This document shows, in pieces, positions 48,501-61,006 of a stretch of DNA of 64,000 nucleotides (its first letter is position 1; every line of letters starts with the position of its first letter). The notes under the pieces were generated by a model. That model was given only the letters and a program-made list of their open reading frames with translations. It did not search any database and was not told the origin of the DNA. Source of the DNA: Panorpa germanica (lineage: Eukaryota > Arthropoda > Insecta > Mecoptera > Panorpidae). Location of the stretch: assembly GCA_963678705.1 (NCBI GenBank), contig OY783206.1, forward strand, positions 9,931,807-9,995,806. The letters run 5' to 3'. The translations under genes were made by a program, and so were the position numbers.

Positions 48501-49035
48501 TCTAGTAGAGTCCACAGCGCAGCGTGCAGAAATATTAGATGGTCGTAATTACTTGGTTATTCTGATGTGCCAATTTTAATATGAGCTTTTTGCATATCTA
48601 TCATAACGTTCACTTTCTGTCATAATATCTTAATGATCTTAATTATAATTCGGAGTCTTTAATACTGTAGACAATTACTATTCATTATTATTTCCAATAC
48701 CATTCTATGAAATAATTTAGTATCTTTAATAATAATTTTTATTTTATTACATAAAATGAAATTTATAAAATTGAAGTAAATAATATATAAATAATTTTTT
48801 AACATAAAACTGAACAAGTATGGAAAACTAATGTATGTCCCAATTTAACATCCGCACAATGCGACATACTGCAGCACTAATTCACATTGTGGTCTGTAAT
48901 TAGAAAACACCCAAATGTCTAGTGCCTGATGAAGGTATTACTGATCCCATTTACTAACGATTTTCTTCAACACATTTGTTTTGACCAGTGTAATTCTATT
49001 TTAAGACTAGTTCGATATCGGAGACCTAAGGCATC

Positions 49036-49220
49036 CTAATGGGCCTATTACACGATCAGATCAGATCTTCAATTTGTTTCAGATTCAGACGAACTATACG
49101 TTTATCGTATATGTAAACACAAATGTCTGAGCAGCGGATCTGAATCTTTCATTGCGGGCAAACCATTTTTACAAAATTAAAAACGTATCGAAATCGGATC
49201 AGATCGTCGAATGGTTAGTT
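49036..49220. mobile_element. Candidate short MITE with GATCAGATC ends
   Basis: TTACACGATCAGATCAGATC on the left and GGATCAGATCGTCGAATGG on the right are imperfect inverted repeats. The flanks have TAATGG/ATGGTTA but no exact duplication. Confidence 0.5.
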
Positions 49221-50018
49221 AGCTAAAGACCCCTCTTTAAAATTCTGACGTTACGCTCCTGGTTTGTAAAACATTTCCTAATAAAAGTTATGTATAATGC
49301 ATATCTAAAATTAAAACTTGTCCAATAAAATATTCTGTTGTAAAATATAGCAATCGTGAGTCGTGAAGTTGGCAGTTGGCTGCTAGTGGTGGGTACGAGT
49401 GAGTAACTTCGTCTTATATTACAGGTCTCCCTGCATCTTCCTGCGCTTTATAAACCTGACCTGGTACATTATTAAATAAACTTCATCTGCACAGAATTAT
49501 TTGTCTCGGATAATTATTTATTGTCTCGGTATATATACCGGATTATATTTAATTTTTTTTTCTCTTATTTTTTTAATTTCATTTTTTAATTATTTCAATT
49601 AAATTCAAGCCTCAAGCCATTGTAATAAAATAACATGTCGGACGAAATACGGATGCGCACGCATTGTTACCCACTGGCGATTTTTATTAAAATAATTATA
49701 CGTTTGCCATATTGTCTCCTGAATTAAGGTTATTTTATAAGAATTTTAAGTACATAAATGTTCGTAATAATTGTTGATTATACACTTAATTTTTTTTTTA
49801 TTATAAACCCGGGGTGACCCGATGTGAATTTGTAATTTAAAACGGTACAATTGTCAAATAATCCTAAGAGATGTTCGAAAAAGTGCATTTGACTATCAAG
49901 GACATCAGATACACATTTATTTATTATTTGACCTCTAGTTTGTAGCTAAACGCCTTATTTTGTAACTTATTTTGTGACGTCATACGTCATGTAATAAACT
50001 ATGTCATATTCAATTTCC

Positions 50019-50366
50019 AAGTTAACATTTTGATGAAATGGCAGAGCTAAGTGAAAAGTCAAGAAATTTGTCAGAATTTGTTCATGACTATTTTTTCTCT
50101 TTCGAACATCATAAATTTAAATGGAGATATAGTTGTCTCTCTTACATTTGGAAATATTTATTGTAATAGAGATGCCACATTCACCAAAATGTCATAGAAA
50201 AAGAAAGAAGATATGTCTGTCTCTGTTACAGTTTAATTGTTTATTTCCAACTTCATTCAATACTGGTATGAATACCGAGTGAAGGAGTGAAATTAATTGA
50301 ATTGTTCCATTACAAAGAAATCATACGCATCTTCAATATGATGTCATAGTGACTTCAAAATGTTTG
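50019..50366. mobile_element. MITE family I, copy 3
   Basis: GTTAACATTTTGATGAAATG opens the copy and GACTTCAAAATGTTTGAATG closes it. Ends are degraded relative to 39595-39838, but the CGCATCTTCAATATGATGTC block is intact. Confidence 0.65.
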
Positions 50367-51334
50367 AATGTTTGTTAATATTGCCACATAAAATTATAGT
50401 GAAAATGCAATGCTAAACATTTGCCAATTTTAACACTAGTCCAATTCATGACGAATGACGTCAGAGATAAAGTTTAAAAGGAACAATCAATAAAATTTTA
50501 AAACATGAAATAAAATAATTATAATCTAATTATCTTTAAACAATAATTACTGTATTGCGTTAATATCAAGGTCTACGAAGGTCATATATTCTTCATAACT
50601 ACTACAACAGTTTCGCGAAAACAATCTTAGAATCACACTAGAATCTTTGTATTCCATACTGTTCAACACATAAAAAAGATGATTGCATCATATACTGCGT
50701 CGAGCCATCTGTTTTTCATCTGTGTTGAACGCTTTAAGAACTAACGTCTGCATTATACTTATATTCAATTGATATAATACCATTTAAGTAAGCCAAGCCA
50801 AGCCAAGCCATTTTGATATAAAATGTAAATTGAAATGAATACGACCATCTACAAGCAGAAACCAGAAACCAAGTGTACTGTGCTCTTCTGGAAATGATAT
50901 CAAAGTTCAAAGATTGTTAATAAATAGCAAATTTAAGATTACGAAACACTTGAATGCTGGTTGCTGGTTGTTAGATGTTGCTTTGCTAGGCTCAGAGGCT
51001 CAGAGAACTCCAGACCACTTGAGTTGTGAATTATCAGCATTAGCAACCAAGCAGCCGGTTTCTTATTTAATAGCTACTGGAGCTCGAAACATCACATGGA
51101 AAATAACATCTTGAGGCAACATGAGTCTGGAAAGAGTTAGACTGGAAATATAGACCAAAAACAGTGACGAATTGGACTTTATACTCCTTCCAGAATGAAA
51201 GTTAAAATTTCTGAAAACCTAATGCAAATTTTTCTTTTACATTCAAAATAGCTATTTGTGTATTACATTTTTTTATTATTTGTTATGTATTCATTAAAAA
51301 TATAATTAGTTAGAAGTACTTTATACTTTTAACA
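50367..51334. other. Non-coding stretch
   Basis: An AAGCC pentamer run lies at 50795-50811. The open frame at 50914-51114 has a less AT-biased composition but no splice sites or recognised domain. Confidence 0.35.
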
Positions 51335-51530
51335 ACTATATTCAGGCTAGGATTTGAGGGGGGCAGGCAGGGCTACTGCCCCGGGGCCTCCACAATAGAG
51401 ATCAAAGCATTAAATTTTTGAAAGACTTGACGGAAAAAAATTGTTCCTTTTATTCGAAAAATACTTAGAAGCCTCCGCTCTTACGTTGCCCCAGAGCCTC
51501 CACACCTCTAAATGCGGCACTGACTGTATT
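51335..51530. mobile_element. hAT-like short element with 8-base duplication
   Basis: CAGGCTAGGATTTGAGGGG at 51343 and (complement) CAGTGCCGCATTTAGAGGTG at 51522 are related ends. Flanking 8-mers ACTATATT (51335-51342) and ACTGTATT (51523-51530) differ by one base. The CAG start and 8-base duplication fit hAT-type transposition. The 180-base body has GCCCC-rich sub-ends. Confidence 0.7.
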
Positions 51531-51794
51531 CTTGGTTTGTTGTCCTCTGGGTGGCCGAGGTAGTTAGGTCCTAGACTTTAAAAACAATTAAGCTTAGGTC
51601 CTGACTAGCAAAGTATTACCTCACCAAAATATATAAACAAATAAATCAACCATATAATAAACAAATCCACAAAACACACAACTAAGATATTACAAATAAT
51701 GTGAAATATAATCTAGTTATATTGAAATCGTAATAATATAAAAAAAATCTATTTCTGAGAAATTTTAAAATATATAAAATTCACGTAATTTTAA

Positions 51795-52113
51795 GGCCGT
51801 CTCCACACGAAGTTTCCAACGAAAACGAAAAACGAGCCATATCGTGCTGTGTTTAGTGACTCTATAAAATTTTGAACAATACCATAATAGGGGATTTTAT
51901 TGTGTCGTATAGTGAGGTATTTGTATCTATGTATGTATTTAAATACTTTTGAAAAGTATTTGTGCACATCTCTTTTCATGATGTTCACCATCAAAAGCAT
52001 GCAACATAATTGCACAGCGCTCAACACCAATTTCAAATCAGTTTTTCATTATTTGAGCGTGTACTCAAAATACTCGATTTGGTACTCAAAATACCAATTT
52101 TTCTCGTGCGATT
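51795..52113 (-). mobile_element. MITE family B, diverged copy
   Basis: TAA at 51792-51794 precedes GGCCGTCTCCACACGAAG. The interior ACTCTATAAAATTTTGAACA and the GGGGATTTTATTGTGTCGTA block match the family. The right end is degraded (CTCGTGCGATTTAA) and its limit is approximate. Overlapping open frames are by-products. Confidence 0.65.
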
Positions 52114-55100
52114 TAAAATTTCATTTATCGTGATTTCCTTCTCTTTGAAGGAAGATACGATTTCAAATTTCTCTGCTTACTAGGACGTTGTTGACGCATT
52201 GCTCTAACACTTCATTATATTCTATATTTTATACATCGTAAATTTATTTTCAAACATAGAAATACTAGTACATACACATACACATAGACCATACAGCTTC
52301 TAACACAACACATTACGTATTTACAAAGCTTACATAAACCTTAATTACTTGTTTCATATTTGCTCTCACATTCATATTACACATGAGTGTATTATAATTT
52401 GAATATTTAATATTTGAAAAGCTTATAATAATCTCACGTTTATATAAAATTAATTGAAGTATCATATTCCGGATTCCGGACTTTTCATTCCTTTAAAAAA
52501 GAACGCAACAAGTCAGACTTTCCCGTTAGAACAGGCGCGGACGTTGTAGATAATTAATGAGAATATTAAAAGCGCGGAAGTGCGGAAAAGGTCGAAAGTC
52601 TATAAGCAAATGCTAACCGGAGCTTGCTAAGGGTGTATACAAAGTTCTCTGCAACTGTTATTCTTGTAGTAGATGTTATGCAGACCGTACTTTTACTATA
52701 GGAGCATTATTTTCTTCTAGACTAACTTTTAAATAAAGTATTCTTAATTATTTATGTTGTTTATTTAATTAATGACATGTCTAGTACATACGTTCATTAG
52801 TATATCATTATATTTGTGTGCATTTGTTCAAAATCGACGCGAAAGGTTTTAGTTTACCTTTTGAAATGTTGTCAACTTGGTAGCATAGACTTGTATCTTC
52901 GGGAAACAAATATGTTTTTCTGACATTTGCTGTTAAAATTTCTGTTCAGAATTGAATATAGGAAAGATGTAGCAGTACCATCCTATTGGAACTAGATGTG
53001 CTGTGTAAGTATATACTTTGTCAATGAATTTCAAATAGAACTAAATTTTTAGCATCTTTTAATATTTTCCAGTATTTCTAGTATTTTTGGCGTTTGCAGA
53101 AAATTTGACAGGAAGTGATAAAGAAACTGGATTGCATTTTATTAAATGGTACTTAGAGCTATATTGTTTACTATATACATTTCTATATTCAGGTAAAGCG
53201 TCATTAGCTTACAACCTAGTATATAGGCTGATCATATAAATCATGCCGCAGTTTTTAGCTCCTATGCAAAATCAATGGTATTCAGTCACAATTGTTTTCC
53301 AAAATCAATTATATCTCACCTGTGCTTAAGACGTCACGGCAAGTGTCTTGTAGGAGGTCCCTTACCTGCTGAGGCTCATATCTATGCAGAGGAAGCGTCC
53401 CAATAATGGTTACCGATTTGTATAAGCATTGAATCTTCTGATTGTCTTTATTTAGTTGCAGCATCTTCACAGTAATCGTTTTTTTAAATATTAAAAATAT
53501 TTATTGAAACGTCAAACTCCCTACAATAGCTTCTGAACTTCAGAAGAATTAAATTACAATAGCCACAAACGCGATCTTTAACCCAAAAACACTTCGTCTA
53601 AATACTAGTGTATACATATTTTTGAAAAATAATTGACCAAAATAAAATAGAAGACATTATTACCATTCTGTATTAAGGTGTAGTCAAAGAGGACTGTAGC
53701 TGAATTCAACAAAGGCAGACTTTCAGACGATAAACAACATAACGCGAGACTAATGCCTTAATTTACCCACGAGAGTTTTAAGTGACAATAAACGAGTTGA
53801 AAAATCAATAACCCCTTTCGAGAAACAAAGAATTTATTTGTAATGTTGAGGAAAACACAAAGACACTGTTTTAAAGAAAAAGGTTCCAATCGCTTTGCTT
53901 TTTAAACTTTGGAAACGCCAGCGTTATATATTTTATACGATGAAGCATCATGTATGGACAAAAATTCGCTACAACGTCGTATGGTTTATCACAAAAGCCT
54001 GCTTCCATGATTAGACTATAAAGAATGTGTAAATATACACTAAGAAAAATATTCAAGGAAAATATATAAGGAAACTATATATACTATGTACTTAAAGATA
54101 AAGTTTCTACTCGTTTTTTCTTCTAGTAATTATATTTTATCTTTATTCCTTTTTGTTTGTGTTTTGTCTTTGTCAGTCTTTTAATTTATATGACTGTAAT
54201 TCCGTTTTTGTTCATTGACTTGCTATTTACTTCGGTTACATTAGAAGAGTTTTTATTGTCGCGTGAATTCAAAGTTCTTGGAGATAGTTTATTTGTATTT
54301 GTACTTTTTATATAAAAACAACAGTTTATGTTTTTTCACACGATGTTTGTTTACCTCTCTATTTTATACAAACTTATTTTATAGAAAATTTTATAAATTA
54401 CAAAACCGCGTAATTTATATTTATAGATTTCTATTTTCTAATAGAATTTATAGAACACTGTATACTCGTATACTGTTAAGAAGGAGGTAAGATTTAAAAT
54501 AAAAATAAAAATTAAGATAATGCTGAATAATGTACGCTTACCCTTATAGACCTTAATTTTAGGTCAAAAGAATACGCACAAAAAAAAAAACTGTTTTAAT
54601 TTCCCTATTACATACTCGAAAAGCAAAGATTCAGTGCTCTTACAAGATTACGAATGTTTTCGTTCTAGTAATGGTAAATAACACACAGGAAATGGGACGA
54701 ATATTCGCCTTAGTCATGGTTATGCTTTAGTAATATGTGCAAGAACAAAAAACACGAATTGATAAACTAACTTTTTCTGTGTATCATCTCTTCTCTTTCT
54801 AACACATTGCTAATCGATACGTACTATATTTCAAAATGAATATTTCATCAGTAGAATATCAAAATGTATAAAATATTAATGGACTGTCGCTGTCAAAGGA
54901 AATAGTACACAAGTATTTATTTCACTGAATGAACAAAAAGAAAAAATAAAATCATTTAAATCTGCAGTCTAATTCCATTTAATGATTTATTGAAAACTGC
55001 ATTCATAAGCAAGCTGTGATCACAACAGATGTCCTGGACATTTGCAGAATTTTTGTAGCTTATACTAACACATTGAGGAATGTACATAGCAGTCACGCAC

Positions 55101-55372
55101 TGGACGACCAGATCTCCAGTCGTGGCAGCTAACTGCGAATTGTGTGAAAGACGAAACAGGAAAAAGTCCAGTCAGAGTATGGATATCTATTAGTAGGTAC
55201 ATTTGGAACGTAAATAAAAAAATATTGAAAATTGACGTTCGATAATTTGGTAGAATCCTCAACCTGCCCGATTAAAGATAACGACTTATATCTTTAAGTT
55301 TAAGGGTTAGCGGATTTAAATATGTAGTAAGAGTGTCCAAATATGAAGGAAGGAGGGATAACGTCTTGTTTA
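52114..55372. other. Long stretch without a recognised gene
   Basis: The - strand frame at 53871-54056 (with MEAGFCDKPYDVV and FPKFKKQSDWN) reads somewhat like protein but has no start context or splice sites; it might be a transposase scrap. The remainder is AT-rich. Confidence 0.35.
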
Positions 55373-55404
55373 ATGACTGATTACTATATATAGTAATCAG
55401 TCAT
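55373..55404. repeat. Perfect 32-base palindrome
   Basis: ATGACTGATTACTATA is followed directly by its exact complement TATAGTAATCAGTCAT. It could form a 16-base-pair hairpin or cruciform. ATGACT-like ends resemble bZIP half-sites, but no function can be inferred. Confidence 0.95.
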
Positions 55405-55730
55405 AGCTCATACTATAGTATCCCGCCTCTATTGTGAGCTACCTCATTGTCTTTTAATTTTATTCTGAGAATTGATGATTGCAATGGCCGATGGCTTTTG
55501 TGCGTTAACGACAGGCTACTGAGGGTTCCAATCTGACTTAGACCACATGCATATTTTTTGGTTTTCATTGTTGTTTTCTCTAATTGATTACATCCCTAAA
55601 AACACAACACAAGGATGTTTACATTCAAGTTACAAAGATTTACATTTATATATTATTTCAATTAATCGAAATCTAGCGACATATCATCTAAAAGAGTCTT
55701 ATTTATTATATCATACCTATCAGTGGCGGA

Positions 55731-55800
55731 TTTATCAGAAGGCTGAGTACGCTGGAGCTTAGAGCGGCAGATTTTAGGGGCAGCAAATTTGAGGCCAACA
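55731..55800 (+). mobile_element. hAT-like terminal fragment
   Basis: CAGTGGCGGATTTATCAGAA followed by GGCAGATTTTAGGGGCAGC is typical of the start of a hAT-derived repeat. No partner end was found. Confidence 0.45.
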
Positions 55801-56235
55801 TTTTTTTTTGTTTTACAGAGATTAAAAACATTCATATTTATATACCTAAATGTTATTAGATAATATGTTTCACCACATAGATTTGATTGCGGCACGGAAC
55901 GAGTGACATGACCGTTCACTAAATGTGACTGATCGAACTGACCAAAGGAACCAAGAAGCTTTTATTAACTCATAAAAATATCTTATACAAAAACATAACT
56001 ATTTCTTATGCAATCTTAACTAAATCGTTTGATTGTAAAAATAATCTATGCAAAATTTGAATACTGGAGCAAATGTGGAAATCTACCACTAATAGCTATT
56101 CTAAAAGTCTTTCATCCTAAAGAAAGACTTCCTAAGATTTTATAACCCATGTAATGTGTTCTTAAGAAGTTTTATGAATATTCTATGCGCAAAAGAATAG
56201 ATTTATTTTTCAAAATGCTATAAAATATGTCGAAA
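55801..56235. other. Non-coding stretch
   Basis: AT-rich; no gene recognised. Confidence 0.4.
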
Positions 56236-56335
56236 AACGTTGCATATTGGATAAGATGGTTTACGTAACTGGAAATTTTGTTATATTAGTATTACCTTAA
56301 ATACATGTGCATGTGTTTAGCGGGATATTACATAT
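56236..56335 (+). repeat. Dispersed repeat family E, copy 2
   Basis: AAACGTTGCATATTGGATAA then TTTACGTAACTGG and ACCTTAAATAC align with 5340-5450. Confidence 0.5.
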
Positions 56336-56522
56336 AGCATATAATTATTATTTAGAGTAGGGGTTAATAATATATTATACATACATATTATATTTGAGTA
56401 GATCTGCTGGACTATAAATGAGAAAACAGAGAAAGAATATCTTTGCTTTTCAATAAATTTGTGTGCACAACCCTTTCACGCAACAGCACATAAAGTTAGT
56501 ATAGAATGCATGCATATGTGTG

Positions 56523-56524
<2 letters not shown>

Positions 56525-56560
<36 letters not shown>
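56525..56560. repeat. TG microsatellite, 18 units
   Basis: Uninterrupted TG run preceded by ATGTGTGCC. It explains the CV and TH repeats in the overlapping open frames on both strands. Confidence 0.98.
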
Positions 56561-56564
<4 letters not shown>

Positions 56565-59500
56565 CTTTAATTGAATTGGGTGGGAGACTTTTATTTATAT
56601 ATAACTCCAATAAATACATAGATAATTTAATAAACTCATCCGGGTCCCTATATTTCAGCGTTAGATCATAATATTCGATGTCCATATATAAATATTATTG
56701 AAATACAAGCAGAAGTTTCCGAGATACCAACAAAACAATTCAAGTGTTTTTATAACCCATTTGCAGCTCCAATATTGTACTCAATAAACGTCAATTTCAG
56801 CATCTGATTCGATTTCTCCCCCTAGATGGTTTTTGTTGTTGGTATGCTTCTATTTTGACACATCAGGGTGAACTGGGAGCTATAAATCAGGGGTTATTTG
56901 ACAGTAACTCAACTGGCAGTCCGTTAAATTCATGTGCCATGTAAACGCCAAAATACCAAACACCAAGCCAACTCAACGATAGAAGGATGGCGACGGCAGC
57001 AGCGGCAGCGTCGGGGATGAGGATAACATCAGAACGTCTATGTGTTATATATTGTTTTTTTAAATACTAAATTGCAATAACATTCCCAACTATCTGGCTA
57101 GACAACTTTGTAATTAAAAAACGTTTTAAAAAAACCTATATTTAAAAAATTGACAAAAAGTGCACTGAAGTATTAATAATCAGTTTAAAGATCGTAATCC
57201 ATAAGTATAAAATGCTAAGATTAAAATGTTTTTAAAATATTGTGCAGGACGTTTCAAATGATGCGTGCATAAAATAGCGACGGTTGGTTTGAGTTGCAAT
57301 ACATTGTAAAGAAATTGGTTGAGAAAAGTTAATGAAACCTTTTTTTAAGATAAGGCTGCACTGCGAAAAAGGATGGCGCGAAAATAAACATCAAGTCGCA
57401 CAGAAATTATTATACAGTGTGTTTGATAGCAAGGTGCAAAGCCTTAAGGGGATGATAGTTGACACCATTTAGAACATTTTGAGCCATACATGTTTTTAAA
57501 AAGGTTTCTACAATCAAGGCTATTTTATTTATTTTTTAAATGCCGTAAACTGCGCAGTTTCTTTTTGATTTTAAAAGTTTTTACAACTTCAAAAGCGTCT
57601 AGCATTTATTTTAAATAACGCACATGCTTGAAACTTGGTTTATTAGATTAGATACATATCTGACAAACCTCAAAAAATTAAACAATGAACATACCAACTC
57701 AAATTGGGTCACTGTTGGCATTTAACGGTCAAAAATTGTGTTTTTATAAAAATAACATAAAAATAGCAGTAAGCAGTCTTCGGCTAATTGCATATTTATA
57801 CTCTTTTAAAGATGAGTCACCGTCGAACACTTGTAATTTGAACTATATCTACATCTTATTCATTAATTTTAAAAGGGTACAACAGATTTTCTTACTTTTG
57901 GGTGTGTATTTCTTCTTTGTGTGTTGATGTAATCATTTTCTGTTCCATTACTTAAAGTAAATAAGTTTTTCGTTTTCTACGTACGTTTTACTGAAAAAAA
58001 ACCTATCAAATATGAGCTGGTGATGTGTGTTTAGTATCCAAACTCTCATTCTCTCCAGTCTGGAGTTCTCCAGGCTCCAGCAACAATCTCCTGGAGTCTA
58101 CTGGAGTCGTGACTGGTTGATTTGTTTCACATATTTATAGTTATTTGAACTACGTGAGGTTTTCTGCTTCTTCTTGAATTTTGTTATATTTATACATTTT
58201 TTTTTTTTTTTTTGCTATTGTTTGTTATTTTTCTTTTGGACAAATGTTGGTTGAACGTGATTTTCATACATATCCTAGTGTTACCACTGTTAATAGGGTT
58301 CACAATAACTTGGAGGAAACAAATATTAAATAAATAGCTTGTCTCAGATTTTATTGTGTTTTTGTTTTCATTGTTAGAGCGATCTGTAAAGGGTCACTCT
58401 CATCAGAGTTGGATGAAACTTTTGGTAAAACTTTTAATACTGTTTTTCTGATAAATATTTGTTTTGCAAGTCTTAAATTTGGTGTTCCTCGCTCCCACGC
58501 TATGTTATGTTCCATATATTTTCAATATGGATTCATTTTGTCAAGGAGATAGAGATGGACCAACGGTGGTGTTATTAATAAACATATTAATTTAATATGT
58601 AGAAACATATCAGTCTTCTTAGATCTAACACAATTAACGTAATATAAAGACGTGTATGCTTTTAAGCGCGTCGTAAGACGTATAAGTTACTTGCACACGT
58701 AAATGTTTGTTCTCGGCGACGTTATAAATGGTGACAGTTTAGTTTGATGTTTATTCAGCGACTATTGTTGATTTGGCCTGTTCGACTATCACATTGTGAC
58801 CATTTTTAGCAGGATAATGTCAGCCTACTCAGTCTATGAATAAAGTAATTTCACTTGTAGTTACATTTCTTTTTATGTATAACTTACATACCAATATTGT
58901 TATTTGCATAAAAAAATTATTTACTTAATCATCAGCTTCTTTGTGTAAATAAACTTTGTGTAATACATTTTTATATGTATAAAAAATTTGAAATGGACAT
59001 AAGTTTTATACAAGAAAAAATCCAATATCCAATCATTTCCGGGCTAGATCAATATCATGTCTAATATCAGCACTTAGATTTCTAATTAAGTATTACTAAT
59101 GAATTATTATTATAGTCTAAATAAACAAAATTGTTAACAATTTGTTACTAAACAAATTTATTAGAAATGAAATAACATTATGCAAAATATCTCTGTTGTG
59201 AATCGGACTTTACAGTTTGTGGTTTTAGTGTACACAGTTTTTCTTTTACATTTTATTTTAACCCTTTACCAGTACGTGTAAGAATGTTTAAATGAAAATA
59301 AAACCAACCAAAAACTACAAACATCATAAATAAACAAACAAAAACTACAACAAATATAAATTCCATTACACTAAATTATTTCGCTAGTGTATATCCGCCT
59401 TTCCATTAGGGGTTCCTAAGTGTGGAGGCTTTCTTGTTTTTTTTTTCTTTTTTTATTTTTGTTCTGAATTTTGCATTACGCCCAGTGCAATAAACATCAA

Positions 59501-59926
59501 ATTTGTTTCCCGCATGTAATTCCTTTACCAGCCACTAGGAGGCAGGCGGCAGGCATGCCATTACGGATCGATGAATAAATTAAATACTGATTGAAATTGT
59601 TTAACATTGTTTAGTTCCTGCTCCTGGTACAAAACCCTCATGTAACAGAACATCTATGTGAATACTCATAGCACCCTTATACGAATAAAGATTGTTTAAA
59701 ATCCCTCCATCCCCTTACTTCTCTACCCCGTACACCTACGAGTATATTTCGAATTTTACGCTTTTCGAACAAGTAAACAAATTAGGATTTTTTTTTGTGT
59801 TTAATGAAAATAATTGAAACTTTTTATGTTCTGTTCAGTAAATAAAATATATTGAGTTATGTTATTGTTACTTTGAGCCTAAGGATATGAGACTTAAGTG
59901 CGTTATTAAATGTATAATGTACTTAC
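56561..59926. other. Downstream intron of the - strand gene or intergenic DNA
   Basis: A GC-rich patch at 56988-57025 holds a 39-codon frame starting MATAAAASGM, which is probably chance from a GCAGCGGCAGCG run. A 17-base T run lies at 58197-58213. No further exon of the - strand gene was recognised. Confidence 0.35.
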
Positions 59927-60088
59927 CTGTAGCAATGCCAGGGCCGTAGCGAAGAACTGCTGTCCCTGACAGAACTGCCCAATCTGCTACACGAATCTGG
60001 TGTACGAATCTCCGGTACAACCCTGCGTATCTTTTTGGCGCTTTCTCCTTGTCTGCTCCATTAGGATCCGTCTCGCCAGGATCCATAT
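59927..60088 (-). CDS. First coding exon of an unidentified gene
   Basis: On the - strand a T-rich acceptor ending in ctaag precedes ATATGG. The ATG at 60086 opens 53 codons plus one base, up to a consensus donor (ACAG|gtaagtac), ending in phase 1. The product begins MDPGETDPNGADKEKAPKRY and continues through RRFVHQIR and VADWAVLSG to a GPGIAT end. The N-terminus is hydrophilic, with acidic then basic residues and no signal peptide. The other two frames contain stops. GC content is well above the flanks, as expected for a true exon. An intron in the 5' UTR is implied by the acceptor two bases before the ATG. The GC-rich island at 63080-63250 could hold the upstream exon or promoter. I do not recognise the protein; later exons must lie at lower coordinates or be missing. 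Confidence 0.6.
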
Positions 60089-60322
60089 CTTAGTAAACAA
60101 ATTAAGAAAAAAAATAAACAAATTTTTGTAAATCTATTCTACCAAAAATGTTGCCCCATTTTTTGCAGTATAGATGTCTGTATGACAGAGAATGGTCTAT
60201 AAATAAGTCTCTTATATAGGTGCCCGCAAATTACTTCCAACTTTCATTCTTACTCCCCCATTTAGATATCAAAATTTGCAATAGATAGAATCAAAGTTTT
60301 TTGTTATTTGGTGTACATATAT

Positions 60323-60396
60323 TCTATCCCCGGGAATCGAACCCGGACACAAGCGCAGCTGATTAGTCGAGTCTTTTACCTAACTACCTCAAAAGT
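60323..60396 (-). repeat. tRNA-like SINE head or tRNA pseudogene
   Basis: The - strand contains a perfect T-arm with B-box, CCGGGTTCGATTCCCGG, preceded by a GTAGTTAGGTAAAAGACTCG stretch at the A-box position. The anticodon stem does not pair and no acceptor stem closes, so it is not a functional tRNA. A tRNA-derived SINE promoter is the likely origin; no SINE body or tail was delimited. Confidence 0.55.
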
Positions 60397-60691
60397 ATGT
60401 TTTGTTTTTATCAATAAAATTTATTGACGAAAATAGAAAAAAAATTAACGATTCGAAAAACTACGAAACACAAATCCAAACAACCCAATTTATGATATTC
60501 CCCATCCCCATTCTCCGTCGGGAACTACTGAGTGAAATAATTCAATCGAAAATAAGGATAACATAATATGTACGTTTATAGGTTTTTATTCTCATTAACC
60601 TTTAATATATTTTGTAGCTACATCCATCCACATATGTTTTCCCATGTATTCCATATGAGTATCGTTGGCTAACCCTCTACTACTACTCTAT

Positions 60692-60694
<3 letters not shown>

Positions 60695-60724
<30 letters not shown>
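60695..60724. repeat. TC microsatellite, 15 units
   Basis: Uninterrupted TC run inside a pyrimidine-rich block (60676-60770). Confidence 0.97.
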
Positions 60725-60726
<2 letters not shown>

Positions 60727-60904
60727 ATGGACCCACCTCCACCTTCTACCTACCTCCATGTAACATTACTCCCAAAGCTAAAACTTATTTTTCAGTTCAG
60801 TTGATATCAAAAGCAAAATTTAATTAAAAGGGACCACATATTTCGTTGTATATACTCGTATACCGAGTATAACTAAAATAAAATTGAAACGAAAATATAT
60901 TTCA

Positions 60905-61006
60905 ATGAATGTATGGTTGATGCTAGTTATTTTGCTGTGGGCTGTCAACTGGGCTATGAGCGCTGGAATAATTATTATCGCACTGATTGTAATAAACAAC
61001 AAGTGA
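60905..61006 (+). CDS. Hydrophobic 33-residue small ORF
   Basis: From ATG to TGA the frame reads MNVWLMLVILLWAVNWAMSA then GIIIIALIVINNK. It is one continuous membrane-spanning or signal-anchor segment with four tryptophans' worth of aromatic character (three W) and a short polar tail. The composition is less AT-driven than the surrounding DNA. It could be a small membrane peptide, a signal-peptide exon or chance. No splice sites or conserved partners were seen. Confidence 0.15.
   Translation: MNVWLMLVILLWAVNWAMSAGIIIIALIVINNK

Noticed and set aside
56459..56685. Frames with Cys-Val or Thr-His repeats
   Set aside because: They are generated by the TG microsatellite.
56988..57108. 39-residue frame starting MATAAAASGM
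   Set aside because: It arises from a short GCAGCGGCAGCG run and has no other support.
60323..60396. Functional tRNA gene
   Set aside because: The T-arm is perfect, but the anticodon and acceptor stems do not pair.
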